Source of the DNA: Porphyromonadaceae bacterium UBA7048
Lineage (GTDB): Bacteria; Bacteroidota; Bacteroidia; Bacteroidales; Muribaculaceae
DNA length: 24,403 nt
Direction: 5' to 3'
Assembly (NCBI GenBank): GCA_002493945.1
Contig: DLAL01000084.1
Coordinates: 1-24,403, forward strand
The translations under genes were made by a program, and so were the position numbers. The notes under the pieces are model-generated. The model did no database searches, had not been told where the DNA came from, and saw only the letters and a program-made list of their open reading frames with translations. Shown piece by piece: positions 8,660 to 18,300 of this stretch (its first letter is position 1; every line of letters begins with the position of its first letter).

Positions 8660-9568
8660 ATGGATATGAAAAAGATTTTCCGCAAAGAAGTAATCATCGG
8701 GCTGCTCGTAGCGCTCGCTCTGCTCATCCTCTTCTTCGGCATCAACTTTCTCAAAGGTGTCAATATATTCAAAGCCGCGAACTACTTCTACGCAGACTAC
8801 ACCAGCGTGTCGGGTCTCGCACAGTCGGCTCCGGTGACTCTCAATGGCTACAAGATAGGCATCGTCCGCGCCATCGACTATGACTACGACAATCCCGGCC
8901 ACGTCACCGTGGAACTGAGCGTGGACAAGAAACTGCGTCTGCCCCGAGGCTCACGCGCATATGTCGCCACCGACATCCTCGGCACGGCGTCAGTAGAGCT
9001 CGTGCTCGGCAATCCCGCCGACGGATTCTATGCCATCGGCGACACCGTAGAGTCTGGCGTGAAAGCCGGCATGATGGACGCCGTGAGCCAGAATCTGATG
9101 CCTGCCGTCAGCAGCATCTTCCCCAAAATCGACAGTCTGCTGACCAATCTCAACGCCATCGTAGCCGACCCGGCTCTAACAGCCAGCGTGAAGCGCCTCG
9201 ACGCGCTGACCGCCGAACTCGAAGGCACCGTGCGCTCGCTGCACGGCGTGATGAACAGCATGAAGCCCGTGACGGCCGATCTGAAGAGCATCACCGAGAA
9301 TGTCGACACCATCACCGGCGACCTGGCAGTGGTGTCGGGACGTCTGCGCAAGACTCCGGTCGACAGCCTGATGGACAATCTCTCCACTACCGTGGCCAAC
9401 CTCGAGACGCTCACTGCGCAGCTCAACGACCCCAACTCATCGTTCGGCAAAATCACTCAGGACCCGGCACTGTACGACAACATCAACAGCACCATCTGCT
9501 CGCTTGACTCTCTCTTCGTCGACATCAAGCGCAATCCCAAGCGCTACGTCACCATCAAGGTGTTCTGA
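8660..9568 (+). CDS. mlaD: MCE-family (MlaD-like) lipid-transport substrate-binding protein
   Basis: A membrane-anchored periplasmic protein of 302 residues. MCE proteins form ring complexes with an ABC transporter to move phospholipids between inner and outer membranes. Residues 11-30 form one transmembrane helix (VIIGLLVALALLILFFGINF). The MCE domain covers about 41-120, with 'SGLAQSAPVTLNGYKIGIV' and 'LGTASVELVLG' as signature strands. The rest, about 135-290, looks helical and may form the needle or coiled-coil part. The start may be Met1 or Met3 (MDMKK); both give the same helix. The permease and ATPase partners (MlaE/MlaF) are not in the window. It probably shares the upstream promoter with the amidase and ends just before a bidirectional terminator. 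Confidence 0.92.
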   Translation: MDMKKIFRKEVIIGLLVALALLILFFGINFLKGVNIFKAANYFYADYTSVSGLAQSAPVTLNGYKIGIVRAIDYDYDNPGHVTVELSVDKKLRLPRGSRAYVATDILGTASVELVLGNPADGFYAIGDTVESGVKAGMMDAVSQNLMPAVSSIFPKIDSLLTNLNAIVADPALTASVKRLDALTAELEGTVRSLHGVMNSMKPVTADLKSITENVDTITGDLAVVSGRLRKTPVDSLMDNLSTTVANLETLTAQLNDPNSSFGKITQDPALYDNINSTICSLDSLFVDIKRNPKRYVTIKVF

Positions 9569-9591
9569 ATCGGATACATCTGACTAAAACA

Positions 9592-9630
9592 GCAAGCCTC
9601 CCGTGCACAATCAGCGTGCGGGAGGCTTGC
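9592..9630. terminator. Bidirectional terminator between the MCE gene and the convergent mannanase gene
   Basis: A perfect 12-bp GC-rich stem (GCAAGCCTCCCG / CGGGAGGCTTGC) has a 15-nt loop, part of which can extend the stem with GU pairs. On the + strand it is followed by CGTTATTTTA; on the - strand it is followed by TGTTTTAGTC. This placement fits a shared terminator for two convergent genes. Confidence 0.8.
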
Positions 9631-9640
9631 CGTTATTTTA

Positions 9641-10936
9641 TCATTCAGCACCGAGCCTGGCAGCGAAGGCGCGGATGATGCCGACGGTCGACGAGTCGGC
9701 GTCGAAGACCGAGTACAGGCCCTGCGGTTCCTGAGCCGGGTCGCCCGTATAGGGGTCGCCGAGGCGCCATGTGTCATGCGGCGGAACGGCTTCGCCGCCC
9801 CAGGCCCAGAAGTTGCAGCCCTGAGCCAGTGCGCTGTCGCTCACCAGCGAGAAGATGTACGAATAGAAGCAGTCGCGTCCTTCGGTCGGACTGCCCGGTG
9901 CGTAGCTCATGCCGTCGCGCGGATAGCCGAATTCCTCTATCACCAGCGGCTTACCGACAGCCTTCATCCGCGCGGCATGGTCGGCCACATAATCATACGC
10001 CATCGCACAGGCACGACCGACGTCAGCTACAAGGCTGTCGCGACGCACCCAGCCCCAGTTGGCCGGCCATATGTGTATGATGCCGTAGTCGATATCGGGA
10101 TTGGAGTGAATGGCTGTCCACAGATCGATGTCGCCCTCACAGCCCACTGCGCCCTCGCTTCCTGTGCTGACGAGGTGGTTCGGGTCAAGGCTTCTGATGA
10201 GCGCGGCCTGCCCGGCTATCCAATCAGCAAATGCTGCTTTCGTGGCCGAGTCGGCGGCGAAGGCGCGCGGCTCGTTGGCTATCTGCCATGACATGAGTGC
10301 CTTCGAGCTGCTGTACGGCTCGCCCGTATAGCGGTTGGTGCGGCCGACGATATACTTGACATGGCGCGCCGCCATAGCCTTGGCCGAATCGCTGTGCACG
10401 AATCGCGCCACATAGTCCACATACTGCCGGTAGCCGTCGAGAGTCGGGTCGGGAGGAGTCTCCTCGCCGGCCCAGTGCAGATATTCGCCGTAGCCGCCGC
10501 TCCACTCCCATGCGTTGTTGAGATAGAGCACGGCCGTCATGCCGCGCTTCTCCAGCTCGGCCATGAGATAGTCGAGGCCGTCGAGGACGGTGTCGTTGTA
10601 TACGCCCGGCGCCGTCTGAAGCACGGGCATGATGTGCGACGGCACATTCTCGCGCCCTTCTGCACCAACGAGCACACGGAGATTGTTCACGCCGAGTCCG
10701 CGCAGGCGGTCGAGTTCACGGCCAAGTCTTGCGCGGTCGCCGCCACGGCCGGTGCTGCCCAGGACGGCACCGTACCACATGTTGGTGCCGGCGACTCTGT
10801 ACACAGAGTCACCGATATAGAAGTCGCCGTCGCGCACAGAGACGAAAGCACCGCCAGCGTCCACGGAGGTATTGTGGCACCCGACCGACAGCACGCACAG
10901 CGCTGCCCCGGCGATGCCTGACAACAGATTTTTCAT
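9641..10936 (-). CDS. Mannan endo-1,4-beta-mannosidase, GH5 (GH5_7-like), lipoprotein
   Basis: A 431-residue enzyme expected to hydrolyse beta-1,4-mannosidic bonds in mannans, glucomannans or galactomannans. The start gives a lipoprotein signal with lipobox LSVGC, so Cys20 is the likely lipidated residue. The (beta/alpha)8 GH5 domain covers about 35-428. The acid/base is Glu222 in 'SWQIANEPRAF' and the nucleophile is Glu335 in 'LVIEEFGYPRDG'; further active-site features are 'NNLRVLVGAEG' and 'IIHIWPANWGW'. The motif set is that of subfamily 7 as I remember it. No acidic lipoprotein export signal follows the Cys, so periplasmic facing is possible. It stands alone, without SusC/SusD genes or other glycosidases in the window. 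A -7 box lies 31 bp upstream on the - strand. Confidence 0.93.
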   Translation of the reverse strand: MKNLLSGIAGAALCVLSVGCHNTSVDAGGAFVSVRDGDFYIGDSVYRVAGTNMWYGAVLGSTGRGGDRARLGRELDRLRGLGVNNLRVLVGAEGRENVPSHIMPVLQTAPGVYNDTVLDGLDYLMAELEKRGMTAVLYLNNAWEWSGGYGEYLHWAGEETPPDPTLDGYRQYVDYVARFVHSDSAKAMAARHVKYIVGRTNRYTGEPYSSSKALMSWQIANEPRAFAADSATKAAFADWIAGQAALIRSLDPNHLVSTGSEGAVGCEGDIDLWTAIHSNPDIDYGIIHIWPANWGWVRRDSLVADVGRACAMAYDYVADHAARMKAVGKPLVIEEFGYPRDGMSYAPGSPTEGRDCFYSYIFSLVSDSALAQGCNFWAWGGEAVPPHDTWRLGDPYTGDPAQEPQGLYSVFDADSSTVGIIRAFAARLGAE

Positions 10937-10967
10937 AATGTAGGTATCAGTAAAGTGTCAAATGATA

Positions 10968-10975
10968 CAAAATTA
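10968..10975 (-). promoter_or_regulatory. Bacteroidetes -7 box (TAATTTTG) for the mannanase gene
   Basis: On the - strand the sequence reads TAATTTTG, an exact match to TAnnTTTG, ending 31 bp before the mannanase ATG. No well-spaced TTTG -33 element is seen; the nearest TTG, at 10987-10985, is too close. Confidence 0.6.
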
Positions 10976-11002
10976 GTGATTAATCAATCCGGCAGAGTCG
11001 AT

Positions 11003-11033
11003 TTAACATTTATTAACATAATTATTATTAACA
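11003..11033 (+). repeat. Three direct TTAACA copies in an AT-rich block
   Basis: TTAACA occurs at 11003-11008, 11013-11018 and 11028-11033, spaced 10 and 15 bp apart, just upstream of the + strand -7 box at 11050. This could be a regulator-binding site or an AT-rich upstream element. In such AT-rich DNA it could also be chance. Confidence 0.3.
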
Positions 11034-11049
11034 ATTATATCTATTGTCG

Positions 11050-11057
11050 TACCTTTG
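11050..11057 (+). promoter_or_regulatory. Bacteroidetes -7 box (TACCTTTG) for the second surface-protein cluster
   Basis: TACCTTTG matches the TAnnTTTG consensus. Transcription from it would give a 5' leader of about 245 nt before ATG 11311. No TTTG -33 element is evident. It is the only clear promoter for the three closely spaced genes that follow. Confidence 0.55.
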
Positions 11058-11310
11058 CATGTGAGTAAGCTATCATTACACTAACCTTATTTCATACATC
11101 TATGAAGCCGAAATCCTAACAACCCTCCCGTGCCCCATAGGCGTCGAAATGCTTTCTTACGTCTATTTTATACGCCCCGAACCGTCCCTCTCAACCCTCT
11201 CCGCATATCCCTTCCGACTATGACCTTTCGGCACACGAGCCGAGGGCCGTTTGTTCGTAATACCTCCCATAAGACACATATTTATATTATTAACCCAACA
11301 AATCCATCCA

Positions 11311-12822
11311 ATGAAGAAAACCTTACTTACGCTCGGCGTATCGGCAGCCTTCATCTGCTGTACGCTGGCTTATGCGGCCTCGTCATCGCCTGTGAACGGG
11401 CTTGACAGCAGCACACTCCGAATCGACAGACCTTCGCTTGTCGTGAATCCGACGAAGGCTCTGCAGAAAAACTCCGCCAAAAAGACGCGCAACCGCGTTA
11501 AAGAAGAAGTGTCGGTCGACCTGTGGTATTCGGCCGATGAAATCTTGCCGCTCAACGAAGGCGGCGTCTACACCGATTCGGCCACTATCGTATTCCCCGG
11601 CAGCGCCGAGCAGACCAACCAGATATTCACCGGAGCCGTTGAAACTGACGGCGGTCTGAACTACGCATGGTATGCCGACCCGATGATGACCTATACCTTC
11701 ACCGGCCATATCACGAGCACCGGCGACGCAACTGTAAGGCCGTGCATCCTATACATGGACAGTTCCGAACAGCTCTTCATCTACTCGAACACAAATGTGT
11801 GGCTCACCGAAGAGAACAACCACGGGGAATACTTCTCTGTGTCGGCACATTCAATGCCGGAAAACTCCCCTGTGCTTGTAGCTTTTATAATCAGCGGAAG
11901 CGCCCCTGAAGTAAACATCGAGGTCGGCAACATCAACTTCGGCTATTCCTATTCATCGCAAGTGGCCGAAGCATGGACAGCAGAGTCCGACACACTCCCC
12001 GGCCTCGGACTGCAGGGCTACGAAGGCTACGCCTACACCGTCAAATGTGAGGACGAAGTGACAACGCTCGGCATATACTACGACGGCACTGCCTACGTGA
12101 CCGGCATCAACACCACGGCTTCCGAAGTCCGTCTGCCCGAGAACGTGACTATCAATGGCACCGTCACTCATCCGTCATACTTCGGCTTCAACGGCACGAT
12201 GGACTGGTCGGGCGCACAATCCGTGACCTCACTGCACCTTGAGCCGGCATCACAGATTGACTGCTACCTGTCAGGTTCGTCAGTGAAAGACGTCTACATC
12301 AGCAATAATTGTCAGGTGTACGGCGACTACAGCGCAAATTCCGAAGCATATCTCCACATTCCCTACGGTGCAGCACGCAGCAACTATAGCCACATGGGCT
12401 TCAAGCGCGTGCTCGTAGGTCAGGAAACGCCCTCCTATCCCGAACCCGTCTATGCAAGCTGGGTGATAGCCGATGAGAACGGCGAGGATTACTACGGCAT
12501 ATCGATAGTCGACGACAATCTGTGTCTTGCCGAAGTGTTCAGCGAGAAGGATTCTCTCGCTGTTCCGGCCACAGGTCCCGGTCCGAACGATGACTACTAC
12601 TACATCACGCGTCTTGGCGCCGACTATAATTACAGCTACGGAGCTTTCAGCAAGAACGCTCCCAACCTCCGCACTCTGACTGTCCCCGAGACCTACAACT
12701 ACATAGGCATCTCGTGGACCAACAACAACATCACTGACCTCCACATGGCCGGCGACGTTCCCTCGACACGATGGAACGTACCTGTCGGAGTGAACGTGTA
12801 CGTACGCGAGCAGAACTACTAG
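11311..12822 (+). CDS. LRR-type secreted surface protein, N-terminal part, ended by an in-frame TAG
   Basis: ATG 11311 gives a clean signal peptide (MKKTLLTLGVSAAFICC, cleavage likely after AYA); an in-frame ATG at 11251 would only add a leader unlike a signal peptide. The 503 residues contain a beta-rich N-terminal domain of unknown type (about 65-240) and two eroded BspA-like LRR blocks (about 251-374 and from about 388). The first block ends in the typical cap 'LHIPYGAARSNYSHMGF'. The second is cut inside its own cap: 'VYVREQNY', then TAG at 12820-12822, then 'SNYENSSNWSN' in the same frame. The same frame stays open for another 834 codons to a sorting tail. I therefore read this as the front part of one 1338-codon gene with a nonsense codon at position 504. 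The truncated product would lack any surface anchor. Confidence 0.75.
   Translation: MKKTLLTLGVSAAFICCTLAYAASSSPVNGLDSSTLRIDRPSLVVNPTKALQKNSAKKTRNRVKEEVSVDLWYSADEILPLNEGGVYTDSATIVFPGSAEQTNQIFTGAVETDGGLNYAWYADPMMTYTFTGHITSTGDATVRPCILYMDSSEQLFIYSNTNVWLTEENNHGEYFSVSAHSMPENSPVLVAFIISGSAPEVNIEVGNINFGYSYSSQVAEAWTAESDTLPGLGLQGYEGYAYTVKCEDEVTTLGIYYDGTAYVTGINTTASEVRLPENVTINGTVTHPSYFGFNGTMDWSGAQSVTSLHLEPASQIDCYLSGSSVKDVYISNNCQVYGDYSANSEAYLHIPYGAARSNYSHMGFKRVLVGQETPSYPEPVYASWVIADENGEDYYGISIVDDNLCLAEVFSEKDSLAVPATGPGPNDDYYYITRLGADYNYSYGAFSKNAPNLRTLTVPETYNYIGISWTNNNITDLHMAGDVPSTRWNVPVGVNVYVREQNY
12820..12822 (+). other. In-frame amber codon interrupting a continuous coding frame
   Basis: Both sides share frame, composition and domain logic: the LRR cap 'VYVREQNY' continues directly into 'SNYENSSNWSN'. 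CAG, AAG or GAG to TAG are possible single-base origins. Every other complete gene in this window ends in TAA or TGA, so this is the only TAG. No selenocysteine- or pyrrolysine-type context is evident by eye. Confidence 0.85.
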
Positions 12823-12891
12823 TCCAACTATGAGAACAGCTCAAACTGGAGCAACGCCAACATCCTCCCCGACGGCTGGGAATTCGAGTGG

Positions 12892-15327
12892 ATGAACGTC
12901 AACGTAGGCCGCAAGGGTGAGTTTGCCCAGACCTATATCGAGATGACCGACGCCGACTGGTCGCAGGGCGTCTACGTGAAGGTGACAGGCACGCTGAACG
13001 CCACCGACCTCACCAACATGAAGAACCTCACCAAACTGCGCAAGCTCGACCTGACAGAAGCCACATTCGACGCCCTGCCGGAGTCGTTCATGATCAACCA
13101 CTACACCCTTCAGGAAATCATGCTTCCCGAAGCGCTCACCTATATCTCCGGCAATGCTTTCAATAGCTGTTCAAAGCTCACCAAGGTGACGGCGCCCGGC
13201 GTAACAACGCTCGACAACTATTCATTCAACTACTGCCAGAGCCTGCGAGAGTTCGACATCTCCAATGTGACATATATCGGACAGAACGCCTTCGCAACCT
13301 GCCGCGCATATGCTCCGGCCGCGCTGTCGTCCGGACTTACGTACATCGGCTCAAGCGCGTTCAACAATACCGCCATCACTGAGGCAATTCTGCCTGAAGG
13401 ACTGACCACCTTCGGCAGCAGCGCATTCTCGAACTGCTCCAAGCTCACCAAGGTCGTGTTGCCGTCGACCATCACGGCAATTCCTTCGAATGCGTTCTAC
13501 TCCTGCTCGCAGCTTGCCGAAATCAATCTTCCCGAAGGCATCACCAATATCGATTACCGCGCTTTCAACAGCTGCCAGAATCTGACGGAGATTGTCATTC
13601 CTTCGACCGTTCAGAGTGTAGGGTACGGTGTCTTTGACTACTGCACGTCGCTCACTACGGTTAAAAGCAAGGCTATCGTTCCGCCTGCCACAGAAGGCAT
13701 TTTCACAGAGAGCATAGACATGAACCACTGCACGCTGTACGTGGCTCCATTCGCTATCGACGCATACCGCGATGCCGACAACTGGAGTTCTTTCTTCATC
13801 ATGAAACCGCTTGACGAACCGGTAAAGAACATCTACATCAACCGTCCGATGACATTCGATCTCCTCTCGGAGGACAATGCAGTGCTTCAGGAGAATCCGA
13901 ACATGACTCTCGACTACGATTCAAGCAGCAGCTACTACAAGAACGGCAACGTAGGACAGCTCTCGGCAAGCGGCGACGGCACGCTTTCGGCAGGTATCTT
14001 CACCCTCTATCACAGCTTCTATAGCCGTCAGTCTTCAGGCAGCGACTACCGCACAACACTTGTGAACAACGCCGAGAACATGCGCGCCGACAGCGTGCTG
14101 TGCTCCATGAAGTTCGAGAAGAACCGCTGGCACTTCATATCGTTCCAGTATGACGTGCGCATGTCTGACATCTACGGACTGAACAGCACCGACTTCGTCA
14201 TCCGCAGTTACAACAGCATCAACCGCGCATCGGGCGACGGCACGACAAGCAACTGGGAGGACGTTCCGGCCGACGGCATCCTCGAAGCCGGCCAGGGCTA
14301 CATCATCCAGGCCGCCAATAACACCACCAACGACGCCGGCAACACGCACATCGCCGTCGTCCGCTTCCCCTCGCGCAACACCGTGACGAAGAACCGCCTC
14401 TTCACATCGAACAACGTTATAGTTCCGCTGGCTGAGTATCCGGCAGAATTCGCCCACAACCGCTCGTGGAATCTCGTCGGCAATCCCTATCCCTGCTACT
14501 ACGACATGCACTGTCTGATGGACGACTTCACGACCCCCGTGGTGATATGGCGCGGCACAAGCTATCAGGCATACTCGCCCGTCGACGACGACCTCATCCT
14601 GCGCCCGAACGAAGCATTCTTCGTGCAGCGTCCGCTCGATGCCGAGCAGATGGTATTCGGTGCCGAAGGCCGCATGCACTATGCCGAAGCATATGACGTC
14701 AACACCACTCCCGGCATCCGCAGTCCGCGCAAGGCAGCCGCAACCGGCGCTCAGCGCAGCGTATTCAACTTCAACATCGAAGGCTGCGGCAGCGACGACC
14801 GCGCACGCATCGTCATGAACGAGGATGCCACCATGGGCTACGACATGAGCTTCGACGCATCGAAGTTCTTCGCCGAGACCGCTCAGGGCGCCGAAATCTA
14901 TGTCGACGGCGATATCCGCTACGACATCTGCGAGCGTCCGTTTGAGAACGGCACGGCAGCCCTCGGTCTGCGCACTGCCGAACGCGGCATCTACACCATC
15001 TCCCTGACGGGCCGCAACACCGAAGGCTGGACCGTCGTACTGACCGACACCGAGACCGGCGAATCGACCGTGCTCACCGATAAGCCCTACAGCTTCGAAG
15101 CCAATGCCGGCACCACCGCAGGCCGCTTCGTGGTGACCTTCCGCTCGCCCGCACAGTCAGCCGTCAACGGCATCGACGCATCTGCTCAGGCAGAGAACGT
15201 ACGCGTGGTCAACACGGCCGGTATCGTAGTATTCGAAGGCACTCTCGACGCTTTCAAGGCATCGGCACAGCCCGGAGTCTACGTTGTGGTATCTGACGGC
15301 AGCGTAGAGAAAACCGTGATCAAGTAA
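12892..15327 (+). CDS. C-terminal part of the interrupted LRR surface protein, with beta-sandwich modules and T9SS-type tail
   Basis: The first ATG after the in-frame TAG is 12892, but coding sequence runs unbroken from 12823, and no signal peptide follows this Met. It is thus best seen as the back part of the gene starting at 11311. In the 811 residues from Met 12892, about 72-313 form a BspA-type LRR block of some eight repeats ('GNAFNSCSKL', 'SSAFSNCSKL') capped by 'LYVAPFAIDAYRDADNW'. Residues about 316-603 are a beta-sandwich region with motifs such as 'HFISFQYDV', 'LEAGQGYII', 'WNLVGNPYPCYYD' and 'LRPNEAFFVQRP', a combination common in Bacteroidales surface proteins. A further beta domain (about 624-751) leads to a sorting tail (about 757-811) ending 'GVYVVVSDGSVEKTVIK'. 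If translated alone it should stay in the cytoplasm. The next gene begins 21 bp later. Confidence 0.75.
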   Translation: MNVNVGRKGEFAQTYIEMTDADWSQGVYVKVTGTLNATDLTNMKNLTKLRKLDLTEATFDALPESFMINHYTLQEIMLPEALTYISGNAFNSCSKLTKVTAPGVTTLDNYSFNYCQSLREFDISNVTYIGQNAFATCRAYAPAALSSGLTYIGSSAFNNTAITEAILPEGLTTFGSSAFSNCSKLTKVVLPSTITAIPSNAFYSCSQLAEINLPEGITNIDYRAFNSCQNLTEIVIPSTVQSVGYGVFDYCTSLTTVKSKAIVPPATEGIFTESIDMNHCTLYVAPFAIDAYRDADNWSSFFIMKPLDEPVKNIYINRPMTFDLLSEDNAVLQENPNMTLDYDSSSSYYKNGNVGQLSASGDGTLSAGIFTLYHSFYSRQSSGSDYRTTLVNNAENMRADSVLCSMKFEKNRWHFISFQYDVRMSDIYGLNSTDFVIRSYNSINRASGDGTTSNWEDVPADGILEAGQGYIIQAANNTTNDAGNTHIAVVRFPSRNTVTKNRLFTSNNVIVPLAEYPAEFAHNRSWNLVGNPYPCYYDMHCLMDDFTTPVVIWRGTSYQAYSPVDDDLILRPNEAFFVQRPLDAEQMVFGAEGRMHYAEAYDVNTTPGIRSPRKAAATGAQRSVFNFNIEGCGSDDRARIVMNEDATMGYDMSFDASKFFAETAQGAEIYVDGDIRYDICERPFENGTAALGLRTAERGIYTISLTGRNTEGWTVVLTDTETGESTVLTDKPYSFEANAGTTAGRFVVTFRSPAQSAVNGIDASAQAENVRVVNTAGIVVFEGTLDAFKASAQPGVYVVVSDGSVEKTVIK

Positions 15328-15348
15328 TATCACCTCAAAAGTATTAAA

Positions 15349-18300
15349 ATGAAGTATATCAATCGCATACAACGCACGGCGATACTGCTCGTTCTGCTGC
15401 TGGCAGGGTGGGCTGCAGGCGTCCCGTTGTCGGCCCAGACGGTCGTAGAGGTCATTCCCGACCCGGCGACCAACCTTGCGGGCACCGACAATGGCAGCAA
15501 TATGCAGCCGCTCGACAGCCTGATGGTGGCGGACTACGGTATCACCTTCCGGTTCTACTCCGGGAGCAGCCGAACCGCGCCGGCGTATTATGCCAACGGT
15601 CTGGCAATACGCCTATACAACGGAAATACGTTCTCCGTGCACTCCGACGGAACTTATACGATAGATATGATAGAGTTCCCGTCGTCATATTCGAGCAGCA
15701 ATGAGAGCACCCTTCTCTATGAAGTCGGAGCGCTGGGCTACGACGCGGAGACCAATACCTATATATGGTTCAATGAAGGGGGCGTATCAGACGCAGGCTT
15801 CGCGATACAGGAAACCCAGCTGCGTCTTCCGAGCATACGTCTGACACTCACGGCAAACGGCGAAACGGCCGTACGCCCCAAGGCTCCCGTGCTGTCGCAG
15901 AAGTCATGCGACTTCTACGCTCCGTTCGAGCTGACAATCAACGACATGAACGACCCGGCAGCCACCGTCCGCTATACGCTCGACGGCAGCGAGCCGAGTG
16001 CCGACAACGGCGAGACCTACACAGGCCCCTTCACCATACCGGCCGGAGCAGATGTCACCGTCAAGGCTGTGGCTGTCAACGACAACGGTGTGAGCGCGGT
16101 GACCTCGGCCACGTATCACTTCGTGCCCAAGCACCTGCTGACACTGCGTCTGCCGAACAAAGGCGGTGTGAGCTACGTGTACTACTCGTCCTCGAACGAG
16201 TACGGCGAGTGGCAGGGCAAAGACGGCTCGGCCTACATCACCGAAGGCGATCAGGTCAGCATAGGCTACTACCTGAACTCCGGATACTCGTGCAAGAGCA
16301 TCATGCTTGACGGCGAGCGGCTGCCCGTCGCGGATGACTGGTTCACCTTTACAATGCCATCCAAAGACGTAGAACTCGTCATAGAGACCATGTTCAATCC
16401 TTCGTCTCCCGGTGATCCACAGCCCGGCGACACCACCAGGACGTATGATCTGAAGCTCGTCATCAATCCTAATGGTGCAGGCTACGTGTCGAGTGGCTCG
16501 GGCCGCTATGCGGCAGGGACGTCGGTCTACGTATCGGCATACAACAGCACGGGATATGTGTTCACCGGCTGGACCAAGGACGGCGAGACCATAAGCACCA
16601 GCAGCAGCATGAACTACACTATGCCCGCATCCGACGTCGTGCTCACGGCCAACTATGTGTTCAACCCCTCGTCACCGAAAGACCCGGACCAGCCCGCACT
16701 GAAGCATCCGCTGACAGCGGTAGCATCGCCTGCGGGATCTGCCTCCTTCAACCTCTCCGCCTCGGAGGTGACTTTCGGCGAGAACTACTACGTCTATGTC
16801 TATCCGAACGACGGCTACCGACTGAAAGGCTGGATAGTGAACGGCGTGGCGCAGGAAAGCACGACATCGCCTCTCACCGGCACGATGACCGACGCCGGCG
16901 CACATGTTGTGGCGCTGATGGTATTCGATCCGAGTTCGCCCTCGAATCCCGGAGCAAACTACTACAACCCGACTACGGGTCAGGTGATAATCGATGATTT
17001 CCAGAGCGATTACCTGTATAGTGCGCTCCGGCAGACTGTCGGCTCGTCAGGCTATGAGAACGTAAGCAGCATCATTGTCAAGGGTCAGATGACCTACTCC
17101 GACTATAACTGTCTGAGCTATCTGACGAACGCCACGACCATCGACGTATCACGCACGGGCGGCTCGACCGAACTTCCCGGCTATACTTTCCAGAATCTGG
17201 GAGTAGCCAACGTGGCCGTGTCGTCGACAATCACTGAGTTCGGAAGTTATGTATTCAGCGGCTGCGCCAATCTCTCGTCGCTGACCGTCTATGCACAGGA
17301 ACCGCCGAGGTGCAGTTCATCGACCTTCAGCGGATTCACGAACAAGACCAACTGCACGGTGTACGTGCCGGCATCGGCCATCGAGCTGTACTCCAACGCC
17401 GACTACTGGAAGGACTTCACCATCCTGCCGATAACGAACGACGCACACGTGATGCAGGTCAACCTGCCGCAGGACGCCGCCGACGGGCGCTACAAGCACA
17501 ACTCGCTCGAAATCGTGAACATCAACACGGGCGTGCGACAGAAGTACGTCATCTCCGACCGTCTGCTCTACACCTTCAACGGTCTGCAGAAAGACGAGCA
17601 GTACAACATCTACATGTACTCTCAGGCCGGACTCGAGATAGGACGCATCGAGAACGTGGTCATTCCCGACCATGACTTCGAAGTGACCTTCGACAGCCTC
17701 AAGGCTCTGTACAATGTCGAAGCCAAAGTGCTCGCATCCGACGGCTCGGACGTGACATCACAGGTGACCGTCGAGTGGCTCAAACCGCTCGCCGACGGCA
17801 CGGTGACATATCTGCGCAAGGCCGTCTCGCTCGGCGAAGTTCCCGAAGGACAGCAGCTGATATGCCGCGTGACGCTTGACAGCAAGCTCGGCGTGGTCTA
17901 TGCCGCGCCCGGGGACGCTGAGTTCACCGTCAGCGACGGAGACAATACCTTCACAGTAACTCTCACACCGTTCCGCTCCATAGCTCTCTCGGGCAAGGTG
18001 ACCGACGGCGACGGCGCAGTCCTGCAGGGTGCGTCCGTATCGGTCAACCAGACTCTGAACGGCAAGTACACCCGTACGTTCACGGCCAAGACCGACGGCT
18101 CGGGTCTGTGGAACCTCTCCGTCCTGGACGCTCCCGAGACCCGTGTGACCTATGCCGCTGCAGAGTGCGTGAACCTCACCGACACCATCGGCGCTTTCGA
18201 TGCCGGCATATCGGCTCTCGACCTCGGTCAGAAGGCTCTGCGCTCCATCGTCGGCGCACGCGTGACCTACGGGTTCACCTACCGCGCAGCAGGCGCCGAG

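Larger units (their letters stand above)
10937..11310. other. Divergent intergenic region with two promoters and a long leader
   Basis: This 374-bp stretch has no convincing gene. It holds the mannanase -7 box on the - strand, an AT-rich block with three TTAACA copies, a + strand -7 box at 11050, and then about 250 nt of pyrimidine-rich leader before ATG 11311. The leader contains a small TCGGC/GCCGA hairpin (11228-11243). I do not recognise a known riboswitch. The only short open frames, such as the five-codon MKPKS at 11102, have no supporting signal. Confidence 0.6.

Noticed and set aside
9776..10921. Open frames on the + strand within the mannanase gene
   Set aside because: The - strand frame encodes a full GH5 enzyme with both catalytic glutamates and a lipobox. 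The + strand frames are His/Arg-rich with no domain or promoter.
11251..11310. ATG at 11251 as the start of the LRR protein
   Set aside because: It adds 20 residues in front of an already complete signal peptide that starts MKKTLLTLG at 11311, a typical Bacteroidales beginning.
14035..14679. A 214-codon - strand open frame
   Set aside because: It is antisense to well-defined beta-sandwich coding sequence, Val/His/Ala-rich and without domain features, and is explained by the high GC content.
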